Of a DNA stretch of 64,000 bases, positions 1 through 12,986 are shown piece after piece. The position numbers and the translations under genes are program-made. Below the pieces are notes generated by a model, which was not told where the DNA came from, searched no databases, and worked only from the letters and a program-made list of their open reading frames with translations. Position 1 is the first letter of the stretch, and each line of letters begins with the position of its first letter. Source of the stretch: Astragalus membranaceus (taxonomy: Eukaryota; Streptophyta; Magnoliopsida; Fabales; Fabaceae); assembly GCA_039519185.1 (NCBI GenBank), contig CM076854.1, forward strand, positions 151,365,402-151,429,401, read 5' to 3'.

Positions 1-514
1 ACTACGTAACCTTTGATTCTCTACCAGGAGATACGTAGGAGCAGGGTCACGCCCCTATCAAGCGCAAAAATAAACAATTTCCATTACCTTTCTTTCTTAA
101 TTCACTTTTTTTACAAAAAAACCTATAAAAAACACCAACCAACAAACATTTTCTAAACCAAGAACTACGTAGCTTTGATTTCTCCATCGCACCTGGAGAT
201 ATGTAGGAGCAGGGGCCCACTCCTGTCAAGCACAAAAAACTAAAATTTTTATTAAGTCTTTTTCTTTCAATAAAAGGGTAAAAATTAACATTTTTTTCCT
301 ACAACTAATTAGCAGGTAACCTTCCTTAGGAAGGATGTCGTGGGGTGCTAACACCTTCCCCATGCATAACCGACTCCCGAACCCTAATCTGGTCTCAAGG
401 ACCCTTATCCATTCCAAAGGGATTTTCCAATATTTGCCCTTAAACTAAACTTTGGTGGCGGCTTCATTTTTTGAACCTTCGAGGAATCCTCCCCCGGATT
501 TTTCGGTCACTACA
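1..514 (+). repeat. 5' LTR, 3' portion only
   Basis: This is the distal part of the upstream LTR of the Tat/Ogre-like element. It aligns with 9186-9713. Short direct repeats (ctacgtag...ggagatacgtaggagcaggg) occur twice, near 1-50 and 165-215. The LTR ends TACA at 511-514. Confidence 0.85.
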
Positions 515-516
515 GC

Positions 517-535
517 TGGCGACTTCACTGGGGAC
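517..535 (+). other. Primer-binding site of the Tat/Ogre-like element
   Basis: TGGCGACTTCACTGGGGAC starts two bases after the LTR end. It has the TGG start expected for pairing with a tRNA 3' CCA end. By family analogy the primer would be a tRNA-Arg; I could not check this against tRNA sequences. Confidence 0.6.
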
Positions 536-3500
536 TTTTAGAGAGTCAAACCTAGTCTAATTAGTTGTTGGATTAATTGTTGATTTAATGTTTATTTTTA
601 TCCTATCCTTTTGTCTTTTATTCTTGCATATTATATTATTTTCATGTGATATGTAAACCTTAGGATAGAAGACCATTATGTTTGTATTTGTGATTATTCT
701 TTTATTTTATTGCATATTATTTTTATGTGATGTGTGAACCCTAGGGTAGAAAACTATTATTTTCTGTATATGTGTTTGGTTGTTTTGCAGCTAGGGTATA
801 TTTAACATTTTGCTCCTTTACACACTCCACTATCACACTTTTGCACACACGTGAGAATAGTCCTATACCCGGACTGAAGCATAAACTAAGTTAGAATGAG
901 ACTGCGTAGTAATGGCCCTCTGGATGTACGTCCAGCTCGGTGGTTACGAAAGTCTCACCTAGAGTTTAGTCCCTTTTGAGAATGCTATCACTTCTAATAG
1001 CTTGCCTATTGTCGCGATTAGCGTTCTTAACTGGGGTCGTTGACTCTAGGAACCTTTTTAGGACGTTGTAGAGCTACCCCTTGAAAGGTCCTCAATAGAA
1101 AAAGCCGTAGATCTTTTCTCAAAGGAACCCTTCTAAGGCACAAAGGAGCTTCATCCATTTGCATTCAAACAAACACGGATACATTTCATTCCCATTCTTT
1201 TTTAAAAAAAAACCAAAAATTGTATTTCATTTGTTCTAGCTATTTTCTTTTCTTGAAACATGTCTCATGCATTCTTATTTTCTTTTGCATATCATAAAAA
1301 AAATCTCTAAGCATATCGTTTTCCACGCATTTCAATGACCGCTGGGGAATTACAAGACTTTTTTAAGAGTGGTGGACGAAAGCCAAAAAATCAATCATTT
1401 GAAAGTTAGGCTGCCAGAATCATACTTTAATGAAAAGCTTACAATTCCCCGACGCGGTGAGTAAAACCATACTTCCGCATTTCATGAACATTCATGCGAT
1501 CATTCATATTTCAAAAAATCAGACCAAAATGGTGAGTTGGTTCGACAATGCTCATGCATCTGTTTTCCCGTTTCCAGAAAAAGGGGAAACAAACAAAATA
1601 TTGTATACCATGACAAGCATCATGCATTATTTTCTTTCCACACATTAAAAAATCACTGCGAGTGTCATGAATTTTATTTCCCCGCATAAGAAAAAAGGCA
1701 ATTTTTAGCCATATAACATTAGCATCTCATTTAACACGCATCGTCATTCATTCATAATCATACATCATTTGCAACGTCATTATTATGAACTACATTTCAA
1801 AAGAAACATAACATTCATACATCATTTCACCCATGTTGGTGTCATCCTAGTTTAAATGCATCAATTCGAGGTTCATATAACATTTTCCAAATTAAACAAA
1901 AAAATCATTTCATTATAATCGTATCATTCATCATCTCATAAATCAAAAATGAGAGTTTGCATATATGTTGCACTACCTCTTAAAAAAATAAAAATAATTG
2001 CATTAGGATCAAACATTTATTTCTTTGTGCATACATGCATTTGCATTTTTCATACATACTCGTCATCATGGCATCATATTTTGCTAGAAAATAAAAATCA
2101 CCATGCATTCATAATAGAATGAAATCATTTGTTTTCATATACATCTCGTTCTCATGGTACCGTCATGCATATCACCATCCAAAAAAAAAACAACAAAGAC
2201 ACTATATATTTGTCCAACTTGCATCATCTTGCATACTCATAAAAAAATATATTTTATAAAAAAGGTTATATTCATTACTCTTCTTCACGCATCATAGAAA
2301 AACAAAAGTTCTTCATTCTTAACCACTTCAAATGCATTTAGCCATCTAGCATGCATCATTTCCAAATAAAGAAAAAATAAAAAAAATAATGCAACTTTCT
2401 TGCATCATTCATCATCATATTGCATTACCTCCGAAAAATCATCTCAGGTAGTCAATATTTTCAAGTGATCATTCACATATCATGCATCTACATCATGCAA
2501 CATCATTTGTTCATTCATGTACTACATTTTTTTTTCTAAAAAAAAAATAGAAAAAAACACAAGCACAATTAAAAAAATTGTGATAAACATGGGAATATCT
2601 CATTTAGCATGCACTTCCATTCACAAAAATCATCATCAAATAATGTAGGCATTTCATCATTTGCAACATCATGAGATGCATGTAAAAACATAGCATTCAT
2701 ACATCATTTCACTCATCCTAATAAATAAAAAACTGTTGTTTCATCGACCATTCATACGTCATTTCATTCACCGTTTCAGCATGCATTATTTCACAAAAAT
2801 TATGTCATCATTCAAAGATACGTCTTTTGTTAGCATTTCATTCTGATACATAAATGAGGCCCTGCATCAGTCACATGCTGTATTGCCCTCGAAAAAAATC
2901 ATTTAGAATAATTGGTCTTTCCAAGTGATCATTCATGCACGCATTTCATGCATTTGCATCATGCATATCTATCACCACGTGTTCCTTCATGCATTAGGAC
3001 ACGGGGGGCATGTAATTTGATTATCCCCATTGCATACGCATAGTTAATCTTTTTTTTTAAAAAAAAACATCATGGATCGAATAAAGTCGTTGGTCCCTTC
3101 AAGTGATCAGTTCCTTCATGCATTTCATACAGTTGCATTTTCATCGTACATATCCATCATCATGTGTTCATTCATACGTTACATTCCAAAAAAAGAAAAA
3201 AAATGTAACAGTATTTCATTATTCTTTCATCATTCATCATCAATTGAAAAGTGTTTGCATCATTATCATGTTGCAAAGTCATTTACAATAATTGTTTCTT
3301 TGCATACTTGACATAGCGTTTCATTAGAATCAAACAATCATTTTTCACTGCATGTGTCGTTTTCTAAAAAACAAAAACAAAAAAAACATGTCATCACTCT
3401 TTTCATGCATCATTGAGCATCAATGAGAAACTTTGCACCAGTTACATGCTGCATTGTCTCTTAAAAACCAAAATCATCTAAAATAATTCCTTTGAACATC

Positions 3501-4607
3501 TTAGATGTCATTGGAGTCAAACAATCACATGCATTTCATGTACTTACATCTTCATCATCCATGTCCATCATCATGTATCACATTTTGTCTCATTTTCTAA
3601 ATAAAAAAAAACCTCATGAGCATATTTTTTTTCAAAAAAATTGATGAGAGATGTGACGAAGTTGATTATTCTTCTTTGGAAAAGTTTAGATTAGCTACAA
3701 ACTCAAGGTTTTTTTTTCCAGACACCCAACTTTCAAAAAAGGAAGTTATTCACTTTTTGCAGCTCGTTCACAATTTTTCTTCAGCAAAATGACGCATCTC
3801 ATCAGTCCCATGACAAATGATCCAAATGGTCCATTTTGTTAACTAATGTGTTATCAAAAATTTCTCCTATCATGTCGTTGACTATGTTAACTCTCTTTGA
3901 AGCATTCGTATAGTGAACTTGTATGCAACACGCATTTACTCTTGTTTGAGTCAGTTTCATTCCTTGTGCATGTCCAGTCCCACCCCGACCATCCCATAAG
4001 GCACATATTCTCCACACAAGTACCTAGTTAACCAGTTGGTTTGTTCCCAATGATGAAATTTCATGAGCTAACACTTTAGTCCCCAAGCTGGGGAAAATTT
4101 GTGATCATTAGATATCTTGTAAACAATGTTTTTCCTTGATGTAAGTCCTTCGCAAAATAAAAATCAAATAAGCCTGTTAGGTTGAAAACTCGCAAGAGCA
4201 GCCTAAGCAAAAAATTAGGGCAAATAAAAGAAATAAAGAGAAAAAGAGCGGATATATAAAAATAAATAATTTTTGTCCTTGAATTAATTTTTGAGAAAAA
4301 CAAGCAATCATGATTTGAAATAAAGTTTGGTCATCTTCCCGTATCCTCAAAAAAAATTCTTTACTACCCCTTTGAGCCAAAAAAAAATCAAAAATCTTTC
4401 AGTCACCTTAGACAAAGATCAGTTCCACATCAAAAAAGGTGTGTCACTTTTATCAGCTCACTCTACTAAAAAAAAGATTACAAAAAATGTGATATTCAAA
4501 AAAGAGGATTGAAAAAGAAATCCTCAAAAAGAAAAAAGCAAAAGCAATAGAAATTGTGAGCTGATACATAATATCACCAAACACAGAAGATATCCTTGTC
4601 CGAATAA

Positions 4608-4790
4608 ACCTTCAAACACTTCTTGGGCCCAATTATCATTTCTTTTATAAAACCCAAACCATTGCCCTCAAACACTTCTTTGGACCTACTCATCCTTTCT
4701 TTCATAAGAGGTCATTGTCTCATTAAGCCCTCAAACACTTCTTTGGGCTCAATTGCCATTTCTTTCATAAACCCTAACCATTGGCCATGT
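4608..4790 (+). repeat. Three degenerate ~60-bp tandem units
   Basis: Each unit begins with ctcaaacacttctt(t)gg and continues with catttcttt-ataa. Copies start near 4612, 4668 and 4730. The array lies in the non-coding interior of the Tat/Ogre-like element. Confidence 0.65.
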
Positions 4791-6839
4791 TACAACCCTA
4801 ATAAGTCCATACTGATCGGTGGCTAATTGCTTTCATTTTCTCAAAGATTTAATTTTAGGACAAGTAAGTTTATTTATTTACAATATATTTGCTCAAAAAA
4901 AATCAAAAAAGAGGATAAAAAAAAGAGAAAAAAGAAAAAAAAACTCAAAGGGCTTGCACTCCAAGATTCATTCAAGTTGCATTGATGTAAAGACAATGTT
5001 TAGTGATCACCAAGTGAAGTTTTCATCAAAGCTCAAGACTGTCACAGTCTTTGGGATTCACCTAAAAAGAACCAAAAGTTTATACTAGGATCACCACCTA
5101 GATCCCAAAGTGGGGCATTCCTTTTATCATCCATACCCCTTGAACTTGGAGATTTAACCATTGTCCATCCCATTCATATACCATACCCAATCCATATAGT
5201 CATATTGGACCACCTCCCTAGCCCATTAGCCTAGCTTTGCCACCTTACACAACCTCACTTAAAGCAACCGTTTAAAATGTCATTCCATAGTGGGGCAATC
5301 CCGTCACCCTTCACTCCACCTAAAGTCGAGGAAATTCGCCCTACACCCATCTCATTCCCTTGTCATATCCACATCCACAAAACCATACCGAGGCAATTCC
5401 TCAACCCACCATCCAAAACACGGCCTTGCTCAAACCTTAGTCAAGGCCACCTTGCCCTTGTCATAGTTGGGGCAATACCAAACACTATGGGTTGAGACAA
5501 AATCTTTCGCCTGCCACCCTTCGTTCCAAAGTCATGGCGTTCCCAATTCATCATCTACTACACTCCTAGCTGTTGTCACCACTAGGCAGGGGCAAGTTAT
5601 GCAATCACCGTCACCAAACTCCAAATTGGGGCAGTCCTACATTTCTCGGAGTGGGGCAAACCTACCTTTCCTGATTTTGGCAAAAACCTGTCACGTGTCA
5701 TATCTGTCATACCCTGGATCAAGAACCAAGTTAACTAACTCATTCATTCGTATTTGCACTATTATGCCTATTTGCTAAACAATTCTTCAAAGAGAGAGAA
5801 CACAAGTTAGTAATGTGACGCTGAACACTCACTTTGTTAACTTTGTGGACCTAAAATTCAATCAATCATGGGATAGGGAAGAACAAACGTGAACAAGTCT
5901 GTAAATACAGTCAAGTACGGTTGCGCATTAGTGACTGTAAACAACAACCTTGAGATTGCCAAAGCTTGAATTCAAATCAAATCCAATTTTTTTTTCCAAG
6001 GAACGATTATTGCAAAATATTCACTTTTGTGCCTCCTGCATCAAAAGCCTCATCTCTCATCATTACAAAAATTTTTCTGCATCATCAATAAAATCATAGC
6101 ATAAATCATCCCGCCATACAACCATGCATCCAATAAGTGATGATTCCAAAGCGTCCACTTCTCAATTTCTCGCAAAAAAAATCTTTTTCTCAAAAACCGC
6201 AAAAATGCATCATCAATAAATCATACCATACATTTCATTCCACCATGCAAACATGCACCTACCATGGCACCTGCATCAAAGCATTACATTTGCATTTGCA
6301 CGTCATCGGCACTCACATATACTGCTTATCAATTTTTTCCGATCAGCTTCAGCGTCCACAGTTCATGGGCCTTTGTGGTTCATTTGTCTCCACATTGCAC
6401 ATACATGACATTGCATGCACACACACGACATTTTTACTTCGATAGACATGCCAAGTGTTGGCCCCGTCGTTGCTAAAAATATTTCTACATAACTAATTAT
6501 GTCATTGTACCATGCATTCACGTGTCTTCCTTTATCCCTCATAGCAATCGCATCAAAGCATTACATATGCATCATTCGCATTTCATACATTTATCATGTA
6601 CCAAGAAAATAAGCAAAAAAAGGAAAAGAAGAAAAAAGCAAAAAAGGCAAATGAGAAAAAAATCTCATTACATTCATTCATTCCACTTAAAATCAATCAT
6701 TACAGATGCATACATTACAGGCATATGACTCGTGGCTCTCTAATCGACTTCAAGTGTCGATCCTAATTACTTCCACTTCTTAAGTCAATGCGACAAGCGT
6801 TGAATCTTATATCAAACACTAGATCGCAATGTTAGCACA

Positions 6840-7362
6840 GAGTCTAGCATAGATCCTTCAGACTAGTTTGGTCCTTCAGTTCAGTTCGAATTAACACGTC
6901 AAAGCGACGGCTTCGAACTCTACCTTCAGATCTCAACGTCGCCACTGAGCGCGGCGGATCCTTAGACCCCCCAGAGGTCCTTCAGATTAGCTATGTCTGC
7001 CTAAGACATAGTGGACATCCTTCGTGGTCAACATATCAGTTCTAGATCTGATCTTGACCCTCACGGCCGCATCGACGTAGGTCACCCTCTGACTGTTTTA
7101 TTAGTACCATAGCTAGTTGCAGTCCATCAGACCATTTCGGTCCATCAGGCCCAGGCAGCCCTTCAGACCCACCGGTCCTTCAGTTTAATTCAAATCAATG
7201 CGCCAAGCATCGACTGCGAGTTAGACCCTCAGATCATTATGCCGATACTTCAGGGCATCGATCCTTCAGACCCGCAGTGGCCCTTTAGAGCCCCAGTGCT
7301 CCTTTAGACCCCCAGCGGTCCTTCAGAGCCCCAGTGCTCCTTCAGAGCCCCAGTGCTCCTTC
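6840..7362 (+). repeat. CCTTCAG-rich degenerate array, with ~20-bp tandem units at the end
   Basis: The word CCTTCAG recurs many times. At about 7265-7362 it becomes a tandem array of roughly 20-bp units of the form ccttcagagccccagtgct. The array sits just upstream of the polypurine tract, a usual place for variable repeats in this lineage. Confidence 0.65.
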
Positions 7363-7512
7363 TTTATTCCTTTCTCATCAATGCGCCAAGTGTTAAGCGT
7401 TCTCTGTTAATTCCCAAAACAAGTTTCCTCTAAAAGGACAAAATTAGCGTCTGTGTTATCTTTATTTCTATTCCTACTATGAAAACCCTTCAGTTTATCT
7501 ACGGAATATAAA

Positions 7513-7526
7513 TAAAGAGGGGCAGC
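7513..7526 (+). other. Polypurine tract of the Tat/Ogre-like element
   Basis: The purine-rich run taaagaggggcagc directly abuts the 3' LTR start, as expected for the plus-strand primer. Confidence 0.75.
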
Positions 7527-9713
7527 TGTCATACCCTAATTTTGTCCGGCTTTTTTTAAGATTTTGCACCTTTCAATTTTGATTTTACACTTTATTTTTA
7601 TTTGTTAACCAATTAAATAAAAAAGTAGAGAAAAAAGAAAAATGATTTTTATCTTTATTGATTCTTTAATTTTACAAAACTGTAGACTTAAAATACAAGA
7701 AAAGAAAACACAGAAGTTAATATACATACAAATAAATAAATGGAAAAGCACAAACATAAAAAGAAGCAGAGAGGTAAGTCGCATGGTATTTGGTTAGTTA
7801 CAGGATTGCAGCAAACAATTTCAACTTGCAACCAAGGTATCTTTCTAGTTGTTTGTGGCTAATACCCATTTTCAGCTCTTAACCAATGCACTGCACACAG
7901 TCTGTCTCTGCACAACAGACCCCACGCCTCTGCCCCTTCTCATATCTTTATTAACCTACAAACATGAACTAAGTAAAGGGGGAGGGGTCAGTGGCTGTAG
8001 CAGAAGAGCAGCATCATAGATTAAGAAAGTAAAAGAGGCATTTCAAATGCACATAGCTGGCTGAGGAAAAAAGACAAAAACTGAAGAGGCTATAGAGAAA
8101 GCTTGGACAGAAGCAAAAGAAAGAACACACACAGTCACGACAAAGAGACCAAAACCAAAAAATCCGAAATCAGAAAAGAGAAAGGAGGAGCTTGAAGCTC
8201 CGGCCACCCCATGGTGGTCACCACCTTCGGCCACCCCCACACCACCTTCGGCCACCTTCACACCACCGTAACCGTACACCACGTCTCCACCACAACCCAA
8301 CAACCACCAAACACCACAGTAGCCACCCTAACCCCAAACCACCACCACCACCACGAAACGGCCGTCGACGCCGTCCACCACCCCCTTCGTTCCCTCTCTC
8401 GGTTTCTCCCCCTCGTTCACTCTCCCTCTCACCGTCATCTCCACCGCCATACAACAAACCACCATCTTTTCCCTCTTCACAATTCACCCCAAAACACCAC
8501 CATGAACCTCCCACAGTCGTCCCCATCTCTCTCCCCCACCGCGAACGCAGTCGCGTTCAACTGCACGTGAGCACGCACCTTCGCGCGCCATCCCTCTCGT
8601 CGGCAACTGTCTTCTCTCTCCCCGTAGTCTCTTCTCTCTCTGTCAGTTTTTCTTCTTCTCTCTCCTCGAAACCTTCTCTCTCTCTCTCTCAAGGGAAAAG
8701 GAGAACGGCGCCGTGGGGATAAAAATTAGGTTTACTGCTTGTTGTTGTTCCCTATTATATTTATTTTTTTATTTTTTTCAAAACACCAGATCTACTAACG
8801 GCACCCCACGTTTTCATCGCGCGCCCCCTCCCCTTTAAATCCCAGAATTTGTGGGCTCTTAAACCTGAAACAAGTGCCGGGTCACTATATGTACCCCTGT
8901 TTTTAATAATACAACCCTCTCGCTGATTACACCACCCGTTTTCTAAACACAGCCCCCTGTTATCTACATCCCCCTTTTTACAAATACACCATGTTTTCAT
9001 TCTTTTCAAATTTTTCACTATCAAACAATTTATTTCACAAACTTACATTTTTCCAAAAATGAATAGGGGATTAATTCGGCCGTACAGCCGGGTTAGTCAT
9101 CGTTTTAGGATGGATGAACCGTACGGCTCAATAGTCCTAAAATCCCTATTCAAAATAAAAAAAACACACAACTTTTTTTCCAAGAACTACGTAGCCTTTG
9201 ATTCTCTACTAGGAGATACGTAGGAGCAGGGTCACGCCCCTGTCAAGCGCAAAAATAAACAATTTCCATTACCTTTCTTTCTTAATTCATTTTTTTTACA
9301 AAAAACCCTATAAAAAACACAACATTAAAAAACACCAACCATCAAACATTTTCTAAACCAAGAACTACGTAGCTTTGATTTCTCCATCGCACCTGGAGAT
9401 ACGTAGGAGCAGGGGCCCACTCCTGTCAAGCACAAAAAACTAAAATTTTTATTAAGTCTTTTTCTTTCAATAAAAGGGTAAAAATTAACATTTTTTTCCT
9501 ACAACTAATTAGCAGGTAACCTTCCTTAGGAAGGATGTCGTGGGGTGCTAACACCTTCCCCATGCATAACCGACTCCTGAACCCTAATCTGGTCTCAAGG
9601 ACCCTTATCCATTCCAAAGGGATTTTCCAATATTTGCCCTTAAACTAAACTTTGGTGGCGGCTTCATTTTTTGAACCTTCGAGGAATCCTCGCACGGATT
9701 TTTCGGTCGTACA
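7527..9713 (+). repeat. 3' LTR of the Tat/Ogre-like element
   Basis: The 2,187-bp LTR runs TGTCATACCC...TACA. It contains a C-rich, CT-microsatellite stretch (8190-8700) that opens reading frames on both strands. These are compositional, low-complexity (P/S/H-rich) and should not be taken as genes. Confidence 0.82.
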
Positions 9714-9806
9714 TGGTGGAAGAAACAAAACTAATGGCAGACGCCTTGTTTTATTTTGAAACAATTTGGAAGGAGAGTGAGAATGGAATTGACGCATCTT
9801 TGGAAG

Positions 9807-9900
<94 letters not shown>

Positions 9901-10042
9901 TGATTTTGAATATATATTTATGGGTGGATATGGTTTAGAAACAATTTAGTATTGTCATATTGTCATATAATTATAATGGAATATGAAGAAGCAATTTATA
10001 ATTGGGATTTATGGAGTATTTAAATGGGCTATTGAGGGATGG
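9714..10042 (+). other. Flanking host segment with (TA)n; part recurs at 23,941
   Basis: This short segment lies between two retrotransposons. About 65 bp at 9946-10010 recur almost unchanged at 23941-24005, beyond the Athila element. No complete gene is visible. A stretch before the microsatellite (9714-9807) is open and reads like an exon piece, but I do not recognise it. Confidence 0.5.
9808..9899. repeat. (TA)n dinucleotide microsatellite, about 46 units
   Basis: An uninterrupted alternating TA run. The long Tyr-Ile reading frames over it are artefacts. Confidence 0.95.
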
Positions 10043-10047
10043 TACAC
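10043..10047. repeat. Left target-site duplication (TACAC) of the Athila element
   Basis: TACAC precedes the 5' LTR and is repeated exactly at 23217-23221 after the 3' LTR. This proves a single, complete insertion. Confidence 0.92.
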
Positions 10048-11595
10048 TGATAACTCTATTTTATATAGAGTTATTCATATGTTTAAACTTAGTAAAATTG
10101 CTCTCTTTCAAGCAAAGATAAAGAGTTTATATAGTATTTTGTGTAATATGTGATAACTTGAGTATTTGACATGGTTATAGTTGATAATAGGCCATTTTGG
10201 ATACATTGTGGTATATATGATAAGTTTGTTCAGTGCAGTCTAGATGCTCCTTCATCAAATGCTCCTGCATTAATCCTGCACTTATAACTGCACTGGTTTA
10301 GCACAATGCTACTGCACTGCAACTGCATTGCCTGAAGGTTGGAGCCATCCACTTGCACATCCACTTGCCATCCACTTACATTTGATGACTTCATACTTGG
10401 TCCCCTAAAGCAAGAACACTTCAGATACGTTGCCTACAATTCCCACATAGCTTTGAAGAGTCATCAACGTAGGGACACATGTTGTTATCTCATTTGGCCT
10501 CCCTATACAATTGATTGAAGGCTTCACATGGGAATCAACTGCTGTAAAACAACCAAGAATACAGCCATCAAGGTTACTTCAACATGAATGAAGGAAGCAC
10601 CTCTCTTGAAGACTATATAAAGACCTCACTCCTTCACTTGAAGATAGATCACAATCCATAAGTTAGATTTAAATTTCAATATACATAGTTAGTTTCTATT
10701 TTGTAAGAAGGAAAGGAAGGAAGTGACAAATCCTCCTTACCTCGTTTTCATAGTTTTATCAAAGTGCTAAGGAGCTAATGCAACTACATTGCTAGGAGGA
10801 TTCATGCTAAGAGCTACAACTTGTGTAAACTCTATCTTGTTGTTTCTCTTTTGAGATTTCAATTATATAAACATGTTCTATTCTGTTTATATTTGCCTTG
10901 CAATGTCTATGTTGAGCTAAACCTCTCTTAGTTGGAATGTTCTAACCATTTAATGAGCTTTTAAGTAAGTTTAATACAAGTATATGATGTGTGCACTTTA
11001 GTTCTTGCTTGATAATACTTTCAACACTTATTTTGAGGTTGATCACTTAGAATAAGTAGATTTGTAAAAGCAGACATGGTTTACAATTATGAACTCAAGA
11101 ACTAATATGGGTGAGTATTTTACATAAAGGAAACTTTGTGAAAACCATACTAAGTCCTAGACATAGGATAGTATAGTCCATAGGGTGATACTGTGGGCAC
11201 TTTAAAAGACAAGAGTGAACTTATTTAGCAAGCCTAGACATAGGAAGCTTGTAATGAAACTCTGAAGAAAAGTGACTGAAAGGCACACAACTAATGCAAC
11301 AGCATTCAGTGCAACTGCATCATAACTACATTAAACACTTATAAGTGAATTACTTGGGGAAGACATTCCAACTAGCTTTTCTCTATTGCATTACAACTAC
11401 TTACACTTTGCTTTATTCTAACTTACTTGTGATGCTCACCATCATCAAACTATCTTGTTAAATTAGTTACTTTTCTCTAAATTACATAATATTGACTTTT
11501 GAAAGAGTTCATCAATCCCTGTGGGTTCGACCTGTTCTAAACACTGTATTACTTGTTATGGACTGTGTATACTTGCACATGTTTTCCACACACCA
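10048..11595 (+). repeat. 5' LTR of the Athila element
   Basis: It matches 21668-23216 almost base for base. The U3-side part has several TGCA-N-CTGCA words (10224-10335), a motif scattered throughout this element. Confidence 0.92.
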
Positions 11596-11601
11596 AGTTT
11601 T

Positions 11602-11619
11602 TGGCGCCGTTGCCGGGGA
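11602..11619 (+). other. Primer-binding site, tRNA-Asp type
   Basis: TGGCGCCGTTGCCGGGGA lies six bases after the LTR end. This is the primer site I know from Athila-lineage elements. Confidence 0.88.
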
Positions 11620-11731
11620 TTGTAGTTAAATTCTTTTAAAAATCTGATATACTGTAATTTAGTGTATAGTATTTCTGGTATTTGCAAGTTTCTGTCTTGC
11701 AGGAGCACATGGTGCTTTAGCATATGTACAG

Positions 11732-12790
11732 GTGTTAGGACTTTGGCAAGTGTACCAAATGTCGTCGCAAGTAATAAAATACGGTAAGTAACCGGTCGAT
11801 TCCACAGGGATTGCGATTCTTTATCAATAGGCAATTTGTTAATTCTAAGTCGTGATACTTGTGATAAAGTTGGTTTATTGTAACAACGAGATAGAAAATG
11901 CAATAACGTAAAGTAACGATAGAAGCGATTTGGAATTGATTCCTCTCCCCTCTACTCTTATATGACATCCAGCCACTCTCAAGTTATTACCCAAATTATC
12001 CGATTCAATTCACTAATTAAGGTTAAGGACAATTCCTTGCCTCAAAACCCCTATTACCCTAAGAGTTACCCTAATTCCTTAGGTGAGTCATGCCAAAGGG
12101 TAATGCACTAAGATCAAGAATTTTATATGAATTCACACAAGCTACCCCATATCCCTATGATGATTACTAGCATGTGATCCAAACCCCCCAATTTCCAGCA
12201 ACAAACCCATATTCCTATGGCGATCATTAACCTAGATCATGACAAAATATCATGTGTACTTGTAAAGCATTAAGAACATGGTGATTTGGACAATGGATAA
12301 AGTGAATAACAACCATATACTTGACCAATAGGGAACATCCATACAAGAGTTTTAGGGAGGATCATCACTCCCAAATCAAATCTAACAATTACATGGCATA
12401 ATAAGGAAGAGGATTAAAGAGTAGAAGAAGATTACATAGAGATGGATCCATGAGAACCTCAAAACCCTTGTTCCCAAGGTGTTGGGAAGGCCCCAAAATC
12501 ACCTCCAGCTGCTGCTCCAAACCCTCGAATCGTTCCCCAGCCGAAGAGAGCTTCAGAAAACGCAAAACTGATATTTTAACCAAAGTTTCGGCCACGCATC
12601 GCGTCGCGATGGTGCCTGGTCGCGTCGCGACTTTCTCCAGAAAGTTTGGTCGTGGCGCGATCGTTCTGGCTGCTTGGTGCGAAGGCTGTCTAATCTTTTT
12701 CCTTTCTTCTTTTCTCCGTTTCGTCACTAGGCAAGTGTCTGGTTCGCTAGTAAACGCCACATCAAATTCAAGGTTTTTCATACATTTTGT
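11732..12790. repeat. Probable foreign insertion in the Athila leader, class unknown
   Basis: About 1.06 kb between the primer site and gag opens with gtgttaggactttggcaagt and contains a ccacagggattg block. It shows no link to the flanking leader and has 120-130-codon frames on both strands of no recognisable family. TACAG occurs at both edges (11727-11731 and 12791-12795), which would fit a 5-bp duplication. There is no TG...CA or inverted terminus to name a class. Two copies of the palindromic word TCGCGTCGCGA-type lie at 12597-12634. It could also simply be a divergent leader. Confidence 0.35.
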
Positions 12791-12986
12791 TACAGCTCCA
12801 CACCTATTACAAAAAAACTAAAATTATGCTAAACCCTTAGCAATTGGCTGAATCAAACAATAAACCACCGACATTTTGGTTGCAAACTGAATGAAAATCA
12901 TCATATAATAATGACTCAACAACAGGACCAGAAACAGGACACCAGAATACAACTTAGATCCAGAAATAGAAAGAAGATTTAGGAGA

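Larger units (their letters stand above)
536..7512 (+). other. Non-coding interior of the Tat/Ogre-like element
   Basis: Seven kilobases with no supportable gene. About 1,150-3,600 is dominated by degenerate repetition of words such as cattcatgcatcattt, giving a very high density of ATGCAT/CATGCA. About 5,100-5,700 has at least six copies of TGGGGCA. About 6,840-7,362 is built around CCTTCAG. The short ORFs here are low-complexity. Confidence 0.75.
1..9713 (+). mobile_element. Non-autonomous Tat/Ogre-like Ty3/gypsy LTR retrotransposon (5' LTR truncated by window)
   Basis: Bases 1-514 match 9186-9713 closely, with about eleven differences by eye plus one 14-bp indel. The match ends at TACA directly before a primer-binding site. 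A purine tract at 7513-7526 precedes the 3' LTR, which opens TGTCATACCC at 7527 and closes TACA at 9713 (2,187 bp). The opening sequence and the tRNA-primer type are those I associate with the Tat/Ogre lineage (family knowledge). The interior has no ORF above about 105 codons and nothing resembling gag, protease, RT or integrase, so movement would need proteins from another copy. The 5' target duplication lies outside the window. Confidence 0.82.

Noticed and set aside
8192..8722. 176-codon proline/histidine/serine-rich frame
   Set aside because: It lies inside a 3' LTR, comes from C-rich and CT-repeat sequence, and overlaps long frames on other frames and the opposite strand.
9671..9949. Frames with long Tyr-Ile runs
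   Set aside because: Translation of the (TA)n microsatellite.
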